Assembly (NCBI GenBank): GCA_944472155.2
Contig: OX235273.1
Location: 32,585,204 to 32,649,203, forward strand
Source of the DNA: Trichobilharzia szidati
Lineage: Eukaryota; Platyhelminthes; Trematoda; Strigeidida; Schistosomatidae
Direction of reading: 5' to 3'
DNA: 64,000 bases
Notes under the pieces: generated by a model
The model's input: the letters and a program-made list of their open reading frames with translations, nothing else
Database searches by the model: none
Told to the model about the DNA's origin: nothing
In this document: positions 1 to 11,500 of the stretch, piece by piece
Numbering within the stretch: position 1 is the stretch's first letter
Layout: every line of letters starts with the position of its first letter
Translations under genes and position numbers: made by a program

Positions 1-1704
1 TGTCCCTTCGAACGGACCGACACCAGCATAATCATTACATAAGACACGTGGGTTCATGGACGGCTCTTTTACTGCATATGACAACACCAACAACGACTGA
101 CAGACACCAGTTGAAGAACTTAGCGGTGCATCAGAAGCTGTTGCTGTTCGACCTTTAGATAGTTGTCTAACCGCAAGATTACCAACACTGCTATCCTTTA
201 TTATCAGCTCTAGTTCAGCTTTAACATCTGTCGATAGTTGGGCTACACTCGGATCATTTACACTGATGGTCTCATGAGTACCCATACCTTCTGCGACCGC
301 ATCTGCCTTTAATTCTACTTCACGTTCAAGTTGTACAGAGCCTTTGTTCAACTCAGTAGTAGTAGGCATTCCGCTAATCTCATCATGATCAGCCACAGAC
401 AAATGTGAACTATCGTGACCATTGTCACAAATACCCACTTTACCGCCGTCTGTATGATCGACTTCATCATTTTCAAACTCTTTAATAACAGCCGTAGATG
501 ACTTAGGTTCTTCCTCATGAATCCTTAAAGGTTTTATTCCTTTACTCTGACTAGTAATACCTTGTAAACTCGTGGAGTCAGAACTGGACACTGAAACTGT
601 AACCCTCTTCTTATGCACAAACTGCGGTGTCGTCTGAGACACTCCTTTCAACAATGGATTACCATTTACGACTACAGGCTTCTTCACCGCACCATTATCG
701 TCACACGATTCGGAGTCAGAACACGATGACGCTGACTTCACATTCAGCTTACCACTAAACTTGCTCATTGCTTCACAGTTCGCCTTTGTATGCACTTCTT
801 GCAAACGGACGAAGCACAACCGTGTTTGTCTTGCAGCTTGTAACTTATCCGTTGGGGACGTCCCACTAAAGCTGTCACAATCATTAGGTTTACTAGACAC
901 CATACAGCTTTCTCGATATCCACTACGCTGAGACCCCTTCGTCATAAATGATTGCATTTTGCTCTCTGATTTCTCTATTTCAGGGGTAGGATGCAGCATA
1001 CTAGCAAACTTGCTCAAAGCTTGGTTGACACTGTCTTTCACCAGGCTCACAATGTCATCCAACCTGGGCTCTAAACCCTCCTCCTCTAGACGTGAACAAA
1101 CCTTTATGAACTTCCTTTGTAGACGAACAGGTAATCTCTTGGCAACAGTCTCAAGCACCGAACTTGAGTTCAATTCATCCACGTAATTAAGAGACACAAG
1201 AGTATTTCTATATACCATCAAATTATCCAAGAACTCTGCAAGTTCCTCTGAGTTATCGCCTAATTGTTATCCATTAACTTTCACGGTCTCAAAAACGTTA
1301 CGGGATATCATAAATTGTTTCCCAAACCTTTGACGTAGTATCTTCATTGCCTCAGTATATCCTTCGTTCGGGAGCATAAACTTGCAGCACTGTATGGCTT
1401 TTGCAGCCACACCAGTGCAATATCTCAACAAATACATTAACTTCATTTCATCATTTAATACAAAACCACTCAGCATGACCTCAAACTCTTTGATAAACTG
1501 TGGGTAGTCGACTGGATTTCCATCAAAGTATCGAGGTTCAAACTTAGGTAAACTCAAGCCCTTACTATCACTAAATGGTGAAGCGTGAACATCGAACTCA
1601 ACATGCTGAGCATCATACATATCATTACAATTACCAGGCAACTCATCGTTACTTACTTTTTTGTCTGCTTTCACGGTGCCACGTCCCTTCCTTGAACCAG
1701 GCAT
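1..1704 (-). pseudogene. BEL/Pao-type retrotransposon gag, 5' part, running off the window
   Basis: Reading the minus strand from ATG at 1704 gives a gag-like protein of about 565 codons that is still open at the window edge. Around residues 50-90 it has the 'LPKFEPRYFDGNPVDYPQF' block and a following 'LMYLLRYCTGVAAKAI' stretch, as in the DUF1759-type gag of BEL/Pao elements. A later 'LETVAKRLPVRLQRKF' block fits the same family. One in-frame TAA lies at 1269-1267, and the frame then continues with no other stop to the edge. A CCHC zinc knuckle is recognisable near 825-785 but damaged: it reads C-F-V-R...H...C, with Arg in place of the second Cys. The first stretch may have been translated recently, but the knuckle loss and the stop argue for a dead copy. 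Protease, RT and integrase would lie to the left of the window. Confidence 0.8.
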
Positions 1705-2290
1705 TATCCAACGTCACCAAAGAATCTAAATTGTGTTGATAATCCTTGTCCAAAGAGAAGCTGGCTGCAGATCTAGTAAGTACACCCGGAAGAGTTTCAG
1801 AAGGCGCTCCAGAAAACGAACAGATGAATGAAGACTGCCCCAGAAGACGAACAGTAGAATAAAAATTGCCACAGAATGCACTCCAGAAGAATAAAAACTG
1901 TCAAGGAACTTAGCACTAAGTTCCTATTGTAACGAACACGCCTTGAACCTATAAAGACTATGTATTTGTCTCAACTTTTAATCCAAAACATCAGTATTCC
2001 TTGAAAGAATTTATAAAGTTTAGCAATTAAAGCAAGACAAAATAAAAAGTTTTTATTTCTGATACTTCCGACATTTTCGAACTTGCACGGGATCGTAACG
2101 TTCGCGCCTTCGAGTAGCTCACCAAAGGCTGCCAGTCACAATAAACAAAAGTTAAATTTTCACGCCATCGACAGAAGAAGAGAAACAGTGACAAGAGAAC
2201 GTTGACAAACCTGGAGCGGTATAAAGAGGACTAATAAGCCGGGTCAGATGCAGATATGAAGATGAAGACGTAAGTATCTATCTCAAAGAA
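1705..2290 (-). other. Upstream leader/LTR candidate of the BEL/Pao relic
   Basis: This AT-rich stretch precedes the gag start on the minus strand. It contains an AATAAA on that strand (near 2045-2060) and a TATA-like 'CTTTATACCG' further upstream, which would suit an LTR. A 10-bp inverted repeat (1904-1913 with 1916-1925, 2-nt loop) lies close to the gag ATG. I could not fix LTR ends or a primer-binding site. Confidence 0.3.
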
Positions 2291-2334
2291 AGAGGAAGGT
2301 GAATGTGTGCCTATACAAATACATATATATATTA

Positions 2335-2545
2335 TATATATACAAATAGAGCAATCACATCGTGATTCACCGTTTCTAGCAATGACTTGAAAGTTGGCTG
2401 CGATATGATATCACCTTGATATGATTGTGAGCAATAAGTTGTGCTCGAAATGTCATTAGTAAATAATACTGTATAACTCTGTGAGACTTTATCAAAATAT
2501 ATTTTATCCATAATGGAATTGGCTAAGATAAATTCCAATGTCAAC
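2335..2545 (-). repeat. Foldback-repeat family, single arm
   Basis: On the minus strand this carries the same motif string as the copies at 9.3, 32.2 and 42.9 kb: 'CCATTATGGATAAAAT', then 'CACAG.GTTATACAGTA', then 'TTTCGAGCACAA' and 'ATTGCTCACAATCATATC'. Only one arm is recognisable. It ends in a short palindromic stretch around GATATCA..TGATATG. Confidence 0.5.
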
Positions 2546-2884
2546 TTATGTTCGCTGTTCAGTAATCACTGATTAAGCTGATATTTCACTGAGTCTATTG
2601 TTATTCACTCCATTCAAACTGACGTGAGGATTACATTTCAAAAATATACACTATTAATTATTTAGAGACATGTTATTCAAGTGAACATGCTCCCCGGAAA
2701 AGGCATGAAATCAAACGACAAAATTTCAGAATGTTGAATAAGAGTCCAAACATTCTTTTCAATTTCAGTTGGTCAATTTCCGGAGCCTAAAGAGAGTCTA
2801 AAAATGATCTGTCTGACATTTTCTCAAGTAAAAATGTTTCTTCTGAGAATTGTCGTGTAATTAAAACAAGAAGGGAAAGGTGAC

Positions 2885-3005
2885 CAACTCACTGGAAGAC
2901 CTTGAGCCGGGAAAAACAATATATGTTAGATGAAGCTGCAAAGATAGGACCTCAGGTGAACACAGAGAAGATTAACCCGAAGAAGAAACCTGACAAACGG
3001 ACATA
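2885..3005 (+). pseudogene. Small RTE reverse-transcriptase scrap
   Basis: The plus strand reads SLEDLEPGK..., then across a frameshift DEAAKIGPQVNTEKI. This parallels the segment after the RT catalytic FADD box of the RTE copy at 60.24 kb (KLEDM...LAEEISKI...LQVNIAKT). It is about 40 codons long and heavily decayed. The assignment rests only on this local similarity. Confidence 0.35.
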
Positions 3006-3523
3006 ACAAAAAGTCACTAACAAAAAGGATATTTAAATCATTCGCAACATACAAAACACTAGATAAAATAAATCATCAAACGTTTCATTCGAAAGAGATT
3101 TGGGATGAGAAATATCAGTGAAACAAAATAAAATCAAAACTAAGCCCAAAATCAGTGAAAACCGTTGCTGTACAACAACCTAAAGAATGGAGACTACAGA
3201 CCTCAAATTATATCCACGTTTCACTCCATCACTCATTTTCTCAATGAATATGTTGCTATTAATAGAATAATTTCAAATCCACGCAGCTAAGCAATTGACT
3301 TTACATCGTTGTGAGTTCTGACTGATTTATTTGTTTTTGTTTTCTCAACAGTTGATGTTGTTTACTTCAGCTTATGTTTCGTCATGTTGTTTATCGCAGG
3401 AAGCATTTTGTTTGGAGTTGTCAAAACATGTTTGCATTAGGCGTGCGTATCTCAGATGTTTTTCTGTTTTTATTTAGCAGGAAAGTTGAATGGTTTTTGC
3501 TTTGCTGAAGCGATTGGATCTAC

Positions 3524-3770
3524 TCAGAAAGATCCGAACCTTCTGGATGATTTCTGTTCAATTTCACAGAAATTGGAAGACTTGCAGACGAAAAATGACA
3601 GAATGCCTGAGGAAGTAGCAAAGATAACACTTCGAGTGAACATTCCTGAGACAGAGGTAACGCAGATAACCAGGCAATAACAACAAGCAGCGATCAGTAT
3701 TAACAGGACAGTATTGAGCGAGAAGAAACTATGTGAACAAATAAACAACGTCCCGACCACTCAACAAATA
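3524..3770 (+). pseudogene. RTE reverse-transcriptase fragment
   Basis: The plus-strand frame reads LLDDFCSISQKLEDLQTK...EEVAKITLRVNIPETEV and continues after a stop as QQAAISINRTVLSEKK. It lines up with FADDICLISHKLEDMQVK and TTISINGVSLKE of the RTE copy at 60.24-60.5 kb, so it is the part just after the catalytic box. The catalytic FADD has become LDDF. It is an isolated fragment with no other RTE domain beside it. Confidence 0.6.
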
Positions 3771-6700
3771 TGATGAAGAACAGGGAGGTGGTTTGAATAG
3801 CATTGTGAGATAGGCCATCGTTTTGAGCTTAGATGGTCGATCTCTGCTATAGTCTCTCTCTGATCTGTGCCAGTGTGTATTGTTTGATATTCATACCTAT
3901 CCATCCGTCTTCAGATTTAGACCTATGAAATTGCATCGTAACGTTAGAACGCTGGTATATATACCCCGTCTCATCAGATAGGCTTCACTTTCACCTGTGT
4001 TGTAGTGGTGGTCACCCAAATCTGCACTTGTCGGGTCTGCTCTTGCATCACTGTCTTCCCGACCGCAATATTTGTCAGGCGAGTAGACACTGTCAATAGT
4101 CCTGTTGTTTTATGTCACAGTGTGTGTCTCAGTCCATCACAAACCAATTTTAAATGAGCTTGCTGAGTTATTGACAGGAGTGAAAATTGGTAAATTGCAC
4201 CTGACTTTCTTTTAATTTCAATTGAGCTCTACCGAATCGTGTGTAATATGTCACGTTTTTCAAATTCACTATCATTACTTTATGCTATTTTAAGACGATC
4301 GTTTTCATACATCTTTGACGTATATATGTGTCTGAATCCATCACATATATGGGTGTACGTAATGCCTGACTTTTGAAAGGCGAATACTATGTGTAAAATA
4401 CTGTATGAAATACTATTTATATAATGAAGGATTAGGTTGTTCAGTTGTCATCAATTGATGTTACTTGAGCTTCACACCGTATGATTTTAAAATGGGTTCC
4501 AGTCTCCACTTTAAAAGCAAAATAAATTCGGTCAATTGGAATTTCATTTCCTTTTAATGAGGGACATGAATTATAGATGCATCTGTGTATTCACTCTTTA
4601 ATGTTTATTCACAGTGATGACGCAAGTATAACATTGACTATTTATTAGTGTGATTCTGTTTATTAGTATCGCATATGGTTGCATTGAATCGGCCATAAGG
4701 AATTGAATTTACGTAAATCGCAAACAGTGTTCCATTTGGAACATCCAAATAGACAGCTCAACTTGAAGGAATAAATAACACATGAGGTGATTACGTATTA
4801 GCAAATGGCGTCTCAGTTCACGAAGGAAGACAAATTCACAAATTTATGTAGCTATATGAGGTTCTATCACTTGGTTGCGATTGCCAATAAGTACATCTCA
4901 GATGAATGTCGTTGAATCACTGACTGTAGTTCTGAGCATATCTTCTAATACCTTTGTTCTTGTGCGTGATACTTTTTGGATTAAATCAATTTACATCTCA
5001 ATAGAGTGATTTCTTCATCTTCCTCTCTCTCACATTACAACAATTTATTGATTTTACAATGTAGCAACTTCCACAGTTTGAAGCATCAAGTGAGTAACCT
5101 TAATCAATTACAAATTTGAATAAATCAGTATATAAAAACTGCTTATTCATGGTTGTGAGTATGAGAGTGAACAAGTTGAACTGACTTGTGGTCAAAATTT
5201 TGCAAGTCGCAATTTAGATTTTTTCACTACGTTTTGTTTTTAGCTGGATAAATACAAAGATGCGAGATAAATCTGGAAATTGAATCGTCGTCCACAGAAA
5301 ACTTCAATCGCTTTAATTCACATTTGCTAACTATTTTAAAAATCATCATAATTTTGTTGTAGACAGTGTTTGTACAATTCATGAGTAAATGTAATTCATT
5401 TAACCCAAATGTATAGGTGAGTAACTTACCAATAAACAAATACTGACTGCGTAATCAACTACCTGAAGTCATTTGTTTGACGCTTCGGTACCAAGAGCGC
5501 TTGGATATCAGCCGGCGCCTTTGTCCACTGACATATTGTCGCACATAATTCGATACAAGGAAAATGGATCCATTAGGAGATCGTCAAGTGCCGAATTCTC
5601 TTGTCATTTCTGAGATGAAATCGCATTAGGTTAACCGGGCATTTGCAGACAACTGAGACAACATGTGTTTGATGAATTACTACCTAAATTCTCTATATTG
5701 TTTTACTTCGAATACGAAGTGACCATCGTTGGGGAATGTCGTCACCGTTTAGTCGATTTCACTGTGTCTGGTGGTTTCCACCACTAAAGGGTAAATATGA
5801 AGTTCACCGTGTCTAAAATAATGCTGTGCTGCTGATATTGACTGTTGACAAGTGTGTAGTATTTCATTGTGTTAGCTGTCTTAAATTTTAAACGAACGTT
5901 TTCGGCACAACTTTTATGATAAGCAGCCAAAAGTTTCTGCTGGATTTTGCAGCACTGAAAAGTAAGGTGGAGCCAGGGGAAGTCAGTTTATAGTGAAGCA
6001 TATAGTGAATTGAACCTGAAGAAATATTTGAACGAAATTATTGCGTTTTCATTGGTGTCTCAATGCTATTAGGAAACCTGCTTATATCTAGAAATTAGGG
6101 GTCACTGACCACCATATTCTTGCAATTGGTCATGAGTGTCATCAACATTACACTGGTATTCTTACTGCCTGAACCTACTGTACCAAGACATAAGTATTTT
6201 GGTAGCCTTTTACTGACAATTTTCTCCACTGCATTTGATCCTAGTAAGTGATATTTCAACCTGAATGTCACCGATAAACAGTATACCGGTTGATTTTCAC
6301 TTCAGTGATAACAATGTCTTACAAGTACGAACCTTTTCATTATGTACTGAAAACGTTTACCAAGTGCCATCCGAATATCTTTAGCAATGAGATGCAATAA
6401 AACTCAGATTATTTGTTCGTGGATCGTTTGATTTTTATGCAGTGCCATCTTGGTATCCATATTTTCATCCGATTTCGGAAGCTGTCAGAGGGCAAGAAGC
6501 ATGCAATTCAGCTCCTCGGTTGTGTTACAACACTTGTAGGTCGTATAATTTGACAAGCAACTACTTCAAATTAAAACGGAAACACATTCACTCAAATTTT
6601 TATGTCTAGCAGCAAGGCTCTTCTCCTCACCTTATTCTTGTAGACCCCTATGCTTCACTGCATCCAAAGAGACTGTGAATGAAACGCAAACTTGTCAGCT

Positions 6701-7476
6701 GTCATAGAGTTAAATAATCCTTCTTATCAAAATAAGAGCAATTGTTGCAACTCTGTTATAGAAGAAAGGTCTTATTTTATCTCAGGTAATCATGGTTCCC
6801 AGTCAAGGTTTAATCTTGATTTCTGTATTCTGGAACTAATCACATTTCACACAACTTGATACCAACCAGTTTCAGTGAGACTTATTGAAAGTGAATTTTG
6901 TGATATAGAATTACTATGCATTTCTTTATAGTTCTAATGAAATAGACTTGCAGAATCGATAGTGGTTTCAAAGTTTGAGGAATATAAGAGGCTTATTCGT
7001 AATTTTCCAAAACAATCTTCATATCATTAAATTAAATTACATATAAAAGACAGATTCAGCAAAGAAAAACTCTCTTTATTGACAAAATCATCTTCACAGA
7101 CTGTAGAGTCGGATTTATATTGACCAGAAATGGATAGTAGTCCATTTTTGAGTGATAGGTGATGACATGATTGATATAATTACTCGGAAGTGACTTTAGA
7201 AGTAAAAATTAAATGTTGTAAATGACGTAGTACTCAACGGCACAAAGGAAGAATTTGTTAGAAATTTGATAAGTTTAATATTTCGAGTGAGTGTGAATAA
7301 AGGTAGTTGAGTGTTAATTTAACAAGTGTGAAGAGAATGTGAAAATGTACAAAAGGAACACATGAGAGTGATTATAGTGAATATTTATTTTTTACTTCTG
7401 AAGCCATTTCTGAGTAATTACATCAATCATGTCATCCCCTATTACTCAATAATAGACTACTGTACATTTTAGTAAA
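3771..7476. other. No recognisable gene; AT-rich intergenic DNA
   Basis: I see no long open frame, RNA gene, retroelement domain or clear tandem repeat here on either strand. It probably lies upstream of the micro-exon gene. Confidence 0.5.
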
Positions 7477-7504
7477 TATAAATACAACTGTACAGACTTT
7501 GAAG

Positions 7505-7580
7505 ATGATTTCGTTGATAACGAAAATTTTCCTCGTTAAAGTTGCCCTTTATTTTCTTCATGACTCAATGGGTATTTTCG
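7505..7580 (+). CDS. Candidate alternative signal-peptide first exon (exon 1a)
   Basis: ATG at 7505 opens a 25-codon frame (MISLITKIFLVKVALYFL...) with a basic n-region and a hydrophobic core typical of a secretory signal. It runs directly into a consensus GTAAGT donor at 7581. The exon ends in phase 1 (one leftover G), the same phase as exon 1b at 8,524, so either could splice to the downstream micro-exons. A TATAAATA at 7477-7484 lies only 28 nt before the ATG, which is too close for an ordinary TATA-driven leader; trans-splicing or a different start site is possible. No transcript evidence is visible. It could instead belong to a separate small gene. Confidence 0.45.
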
Positions 7581-7948
7581 GTAAGTTACATATACCACGC
7601 TTACAACAATTGAACTTTCAAGTAATGGGAAACTGATGAAACATGTTTTATTTATTTCGGCGAGAATCCATTTCAGAGTAGATGCATTACTCTTGAGCCT
7701 TTAAGTACCTTCTTGTTGAAACCAGGCGTACACAATTCATCCGTTTTCAGGTTTCCACATCTACTCAGTTTTACAGAAAATAAGGGACAACACTGTAGTG
7801 TCACTTTGAACAAACTCAGTGTAATTCTCACTTTTAACATACATAACACAGTGATATGATTAAACTGTCACATCATTTGAAATTATTCTATTTCAGTTGG
7901 AATTACTGCTAATCACAGTGCCTAGATTCTCTTCTCATCCCAGGTCTT

Positions 7949-8184
7949 AATATTTTTTTCCCTTCACGTTCCCCAGTGGAACATAGGGCTTCAAGCTAGT
8001 TGCTTGAAGTTTCTGTAGCAGTGCTTATTTTACAGGATGGGGTTGCTAGCCTCATGCCCAACCTTTCCTCTTCACCAGCATTATTTCTGGCCCAACGAGG
8101 TAAAGGAGTGCGTCGGCCAGGAATCGAACCCCGGACCATGTGCATGGTCAGCGAGCGTCCTAACCACTATACCACCGACGCACA
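7949..8184 (-). mobile_element. tRNA-headed SINE with RTE-like body and tail, with target-site duplication
   Basis: On the minus strand it starts with a tRNA-like head (8181-8110). The seven-base ends GCGTCGG and CCGACGC pair perfectly, the box-A-like TGGTATAGTGGTTAGG is present, and box B is GGTTCGATTCC. The usual anticodon arm is replaced by the near-palindrome GACCATGCACATGGTC. The body (GAGGCTAGCAACCCCA, CTGCTACAGAAACTTCA) matches the 5' region of the RTE element at 58,030-58,075, and the 3' tail (GAAGCCCTATGTTCC) matches the RTE 3' end at 61,041-61,055. It is flanked by AGGTCTT at 7942-7948 and 8185-8191, a good 7-bp target duplication. Such tails are usually taken as the recognition site for the partner LINE's machinery. 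Confidence 0.85.
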
Positions 8185-8373
8185 AGGTCTTCATATACTC
8201 ACTAGAAAGGTGTCAGTCCGACAAGAGCGTAGTTAGAGACACAATCCTCATGTACTTTATTTGTTAAAAGAAGGAGACATTCAATAAAAAAGTATGTCTT
8301 ACCCACGATCGCTTCAAATATCCTTCTTCCAATTGAAACTGTACTTGCATGATAACGTCAGTCTTTTTTGCAG

Positions 8374-8385
8374 ATTTCAACCAGA
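8374..8385 (+). CDS. Candidate 12-nt micro-exon
   Basis: ATTTCAACCAGA follows a strong tract (TCTTTTTTGCAG) and precedes GTACGT. Its length and phase fit the series. It lies between exons 1a and 1b, so only a transcript from 1a could use it. Confidence 0.4.
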
Positions 8386-8467
8386 GTACGTGTCTGGCAC
8401 AAAAAGAGTCTTTACTTCTATAACATGAATAGCCAATTCAAATGCCTCAACAGAAGATTTGAGACAG

Positions 8468-8497
8468 TATAAATAGTCGTAAAATAGCTTGTCCTCA
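8468..8497 (+). promoter_or_regulatory. Core promoter of the micro-exon gene: TATA box plus initiator
   Basis: TATAAATA at 8468-8475 is followed 29 nt later by an initiator-like TCACATT with its A at 8497, the expected spacing. This predicts a short leader of about 27 nt before the ATG at 8524. Binding and start site are inferred from spacing alone. Confidence 0.6.
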
Positions 8498-8523
8498 CAT
8501 TTATTCATTTGAATTATTCAACT

Positions 8524-8590
8524 ATGAATACGTCTTTACTCATTCTTACCTTCTTGTTCGCACTGAAGATTTACACTGCAAGCGAAATAA
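8524..8590 (+). CDS. Signal-peptide first exon (exon 1b) of the micro-exon gene
   Basis: ATG at 8524 opens MNTSLLILTFLFALKIYTAS..., with a short polar n-region, a hydrophobic core and a plausible cleavage point after YTA. The frame meets a consensus GTAAGT donor at 8591 after 22 codons plus one base (A), that is, phase 1. The exon sits about 27 nt after a predicted transcription start set by the TATA box at 8468. A signal exon of this size with this phase is the standard opening of schistosome micro-exon genes. Without splicing the frame stops soon after, so the exon makes sense only if spliced. Confidence 0.7.
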
Positions 8591-11500
8591 GTAAGTGTTG
8601 ATGCTTTTAAAGTTGCTCCCTGATTGAATACATATTTTATTTAAGAAAAAGTAACCTTAAAAGTGGCATTAATTTCAATGAGAATAACTTTATCACTGAT
8701 TTTTGCATACAAGATTTTGTCATTCTAAATGTTCATGGCACAATTCAAAAACGAAACAAGTAGGAATGCAAATGTAAATGAAGTTCCTAATGTCACATGT
8801 TAAAGGGAGATTAGGCGATGAAAAGAAAATCAATCTCTGTCTTCTTCAAAATTTTTCAGGGGTCAACTGAGAGACACAGTCACTATTTAACTGGAATTTC
8901 TTCGCTATAACCGATAAAACGAGGTAGATGCGAAATATGGTGTGCTTTGCATATGACGAAAAAATTAATCGTCTATTCAGTACTGTTTTTGAAGATCCGT
9001 GGAGACAGTTATTATCAGTCAGATGATACTAATAGCGCGATTTAACCAAGCTCTTTGGACGAGTTTCAGCTAGCCAGTTACTGTCATCAACACCTAATGA
9101 GGACCAGAGTGAAATGTGCTTCTTCTGTGTGATGCCCGGATTGTGAATCTGTTCAAAATTCACTGAGAGCAGATCTCATTTTGAATGGATATTTGCGTCG
9201 CTTCTAAATCTACAGCTGTTTTTATCTGTCATTGATATAAAAATAAAACTTGTGCACTGTGTTCGAGTGTAATTCCATTATGGGTAAATTTTGTTTTAAT
9301 AAAGTCTCACAGTGTTATACAGTAATGTTTACTGATGACGTTTCGAGCACAATTTATTGCTCACAATCATATCAAGGTGATATGATTATGAGAATTAAAT
9401 AAAGCTCGAGACGATATCAGTAAACATTACTGTTTTTATCTAACCTGATATTCTCAATTTCATGTTATCTTGGCATGCCACCTTGATAACCACTTAAGCT
9501 TCCTTGCAGTTTCCTCCAGAAACAGAAACGGATCTCATTACTTCAAGATATGAGCATCTCGCTAAGACTGTTTCACGATCATCTTTTCTGGTGATTATTC
9601 GTAAACTATTCTGCTAAAATATGAAATTTACAATTGCTGAATTCAAAACTTGAATTCTTGGTAGAAGCTTTTCTTAGGCGATATTTCACACCTGCCGCCA
9701 CGTTTCTTTGCTGAAATTTCAAGAGTGTGCTTTCCACGACGGACTGACTCTTCTCAAACTCGTAGCTGAATGATATTTAAATGTCTCTTCTTAAATACAT
9801 CTCCCATAAAATTTCCCGTTTTGTCAAAAGTGTCATATCTTCCTTTGGAAAAGGTATAGTCAAAGTGTTTTTCAAACGAAAGCGTGGTCAGATCCTAAGG
9901 AAAAGGAAAAGCCTGCCGAGAAAAAAATATTTTTATTTGAATATAAAAATTCCTGGCTAAAATATTTGAAAACATTTATCTATAGCTCCCAAAGAGGGTG
10001 AGAATATTTTTATCAATTTCCAATCTCTTCCATATTTTGCCTTTTTTAAAATATCATATTTATTTTTACCTTGAAGTACTTTCCGAAACCATCAATCGGA
10101 ATCAGGTCTTTTAATAGGCAGGCGATTTACCTCCACACGTATATCGAATAGTGTTAGGTAGAGTTTCGTGCGAAAAGAAATAATTTCTTGTTTCCATCGA
10201 ATTCACAATTCTAGTGCGTTTTCCATAAGTAGCAGAGTCCTTAGTTATGCATTCACTGAAACAAAATTACGTGTCACCTCCGATAATTTTGCATCTTCCA
10301 AAACCGACAACCCATATCACAGTAAACTGCCCATTATTTCATCTGTTCTTGGTTAAAATCATTTCAAACCGATAAAAACAGCGTCGATATAAACAAATGA
10401 TAGAATCAAGAGTCAAGAGTCTGAAGTCATAGCCAAGGGCACCATCTTCGATGAAACATTTGTTTCAAGTCTCAATGTGGATTTTCAATTCAGCCTTGTG
10501 AATTTGAGAAACAGCTCGAGGTTTAACTTTAGCCTGTCTGACTACACGTACTCATCTCAATGACCCGATGAAATCTGTCTTAAAATAAATGCATACCTAT
10601 GTAGAAATATCGACTGGTGCACAGAGTTAAATGTCAGTATTCGAATACATACCGCTTGTTCTGCGTACGTGTCTGCATCAGTGAGGGCGATTTGTGTAAG
10701 CATTTTCGGCACAGGTAAAGCTAACAGACAATGAACACTGTGAATGTAGTCTCTGTTCGATGATCAGTGATGACCATGTGATTGCTTCCTGTATGCGAAT
10801 GGAAATCTTGTTCACAGTGTCTTATCAGGTGTCCAATGGTGTCATATTTGAAATATTCAGTTTTCACACCCACATATTCCTTTCCCATCATGCTGAGTCA
10901 ACTCGAAGATTGTTTTCCATCTTATGCGAACAGTCGTGACTATAGGCAAGGCAGAGTAAGGAATAAAAGATGAGAGCTGTTGAACTTCACTTCGCTTTTC
11001 TTATTCCATATATCACAGAGTGATTGAGTGTCGCTGTATAACAAATCAAACGAATCAAATAATGTGGAATGATTCCCTATCTACCTATCTATCTATCCAT
11101 CAAACTACTGACTGTCATGGTGACAAAATGTGTTAGTTTCTATTGATGATGAAATTACTGAAGTGAAAATAAATAAGTTAGTGAATATTCTCCTGTGTTG
11201 ATACCAGTAAACGTTTGATGATTTCAATGTGGAGGGAGTAAAGGTATAATTGACTGTCCATCACGTCTCACCATTCTAGAATTCCCATTTGACATAAGAA
11301 TAGACAATATATTTTAAATGAAATAGCTTATAGTTCTCATTCGTTTTGGGATATATGCATACATAGATATGTTGGAGAAATTGTTAACATCTCATGTAGA
11401 ACGGTGTTTCTGAGCATGCGTTCAGATGGATTACAGAAAATGAGATTAAACAGTATGTGAAATATTCAGGCGTTATTTCTAATCCTAATTCACGTTGTTA

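Noticed and set aside
8110..8181. True tRNA gene on the minus strand
   Set aside because: The anticodon arm is replaced by a palindrome, and the sequence is the head of a SINE with tail and target duplication. The same applies at 54,125 and 55,521.
9316..9324. CACAG-TGTTATACA-GTAATG as a 9-nt exon
   Set aside because: It is part of the foldback repeat found elsewhere; the tract and donor are weak.
9319..9360. Hammerhead ribozyme suggested by CTGATGA in the foldback family
   Set aside because: I could not find the required GAAA and cleavage-site elements in a foldable order.
10634..10660. 27-nt exon-like block with GTACGT donor, with a counterpart at 15,605-15,631 (GTATGT)
   Set aside because: The acceptors have poor tracts and the second copy has an in-frame TAA in phase 1. 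The match follows from the duplicated intron.
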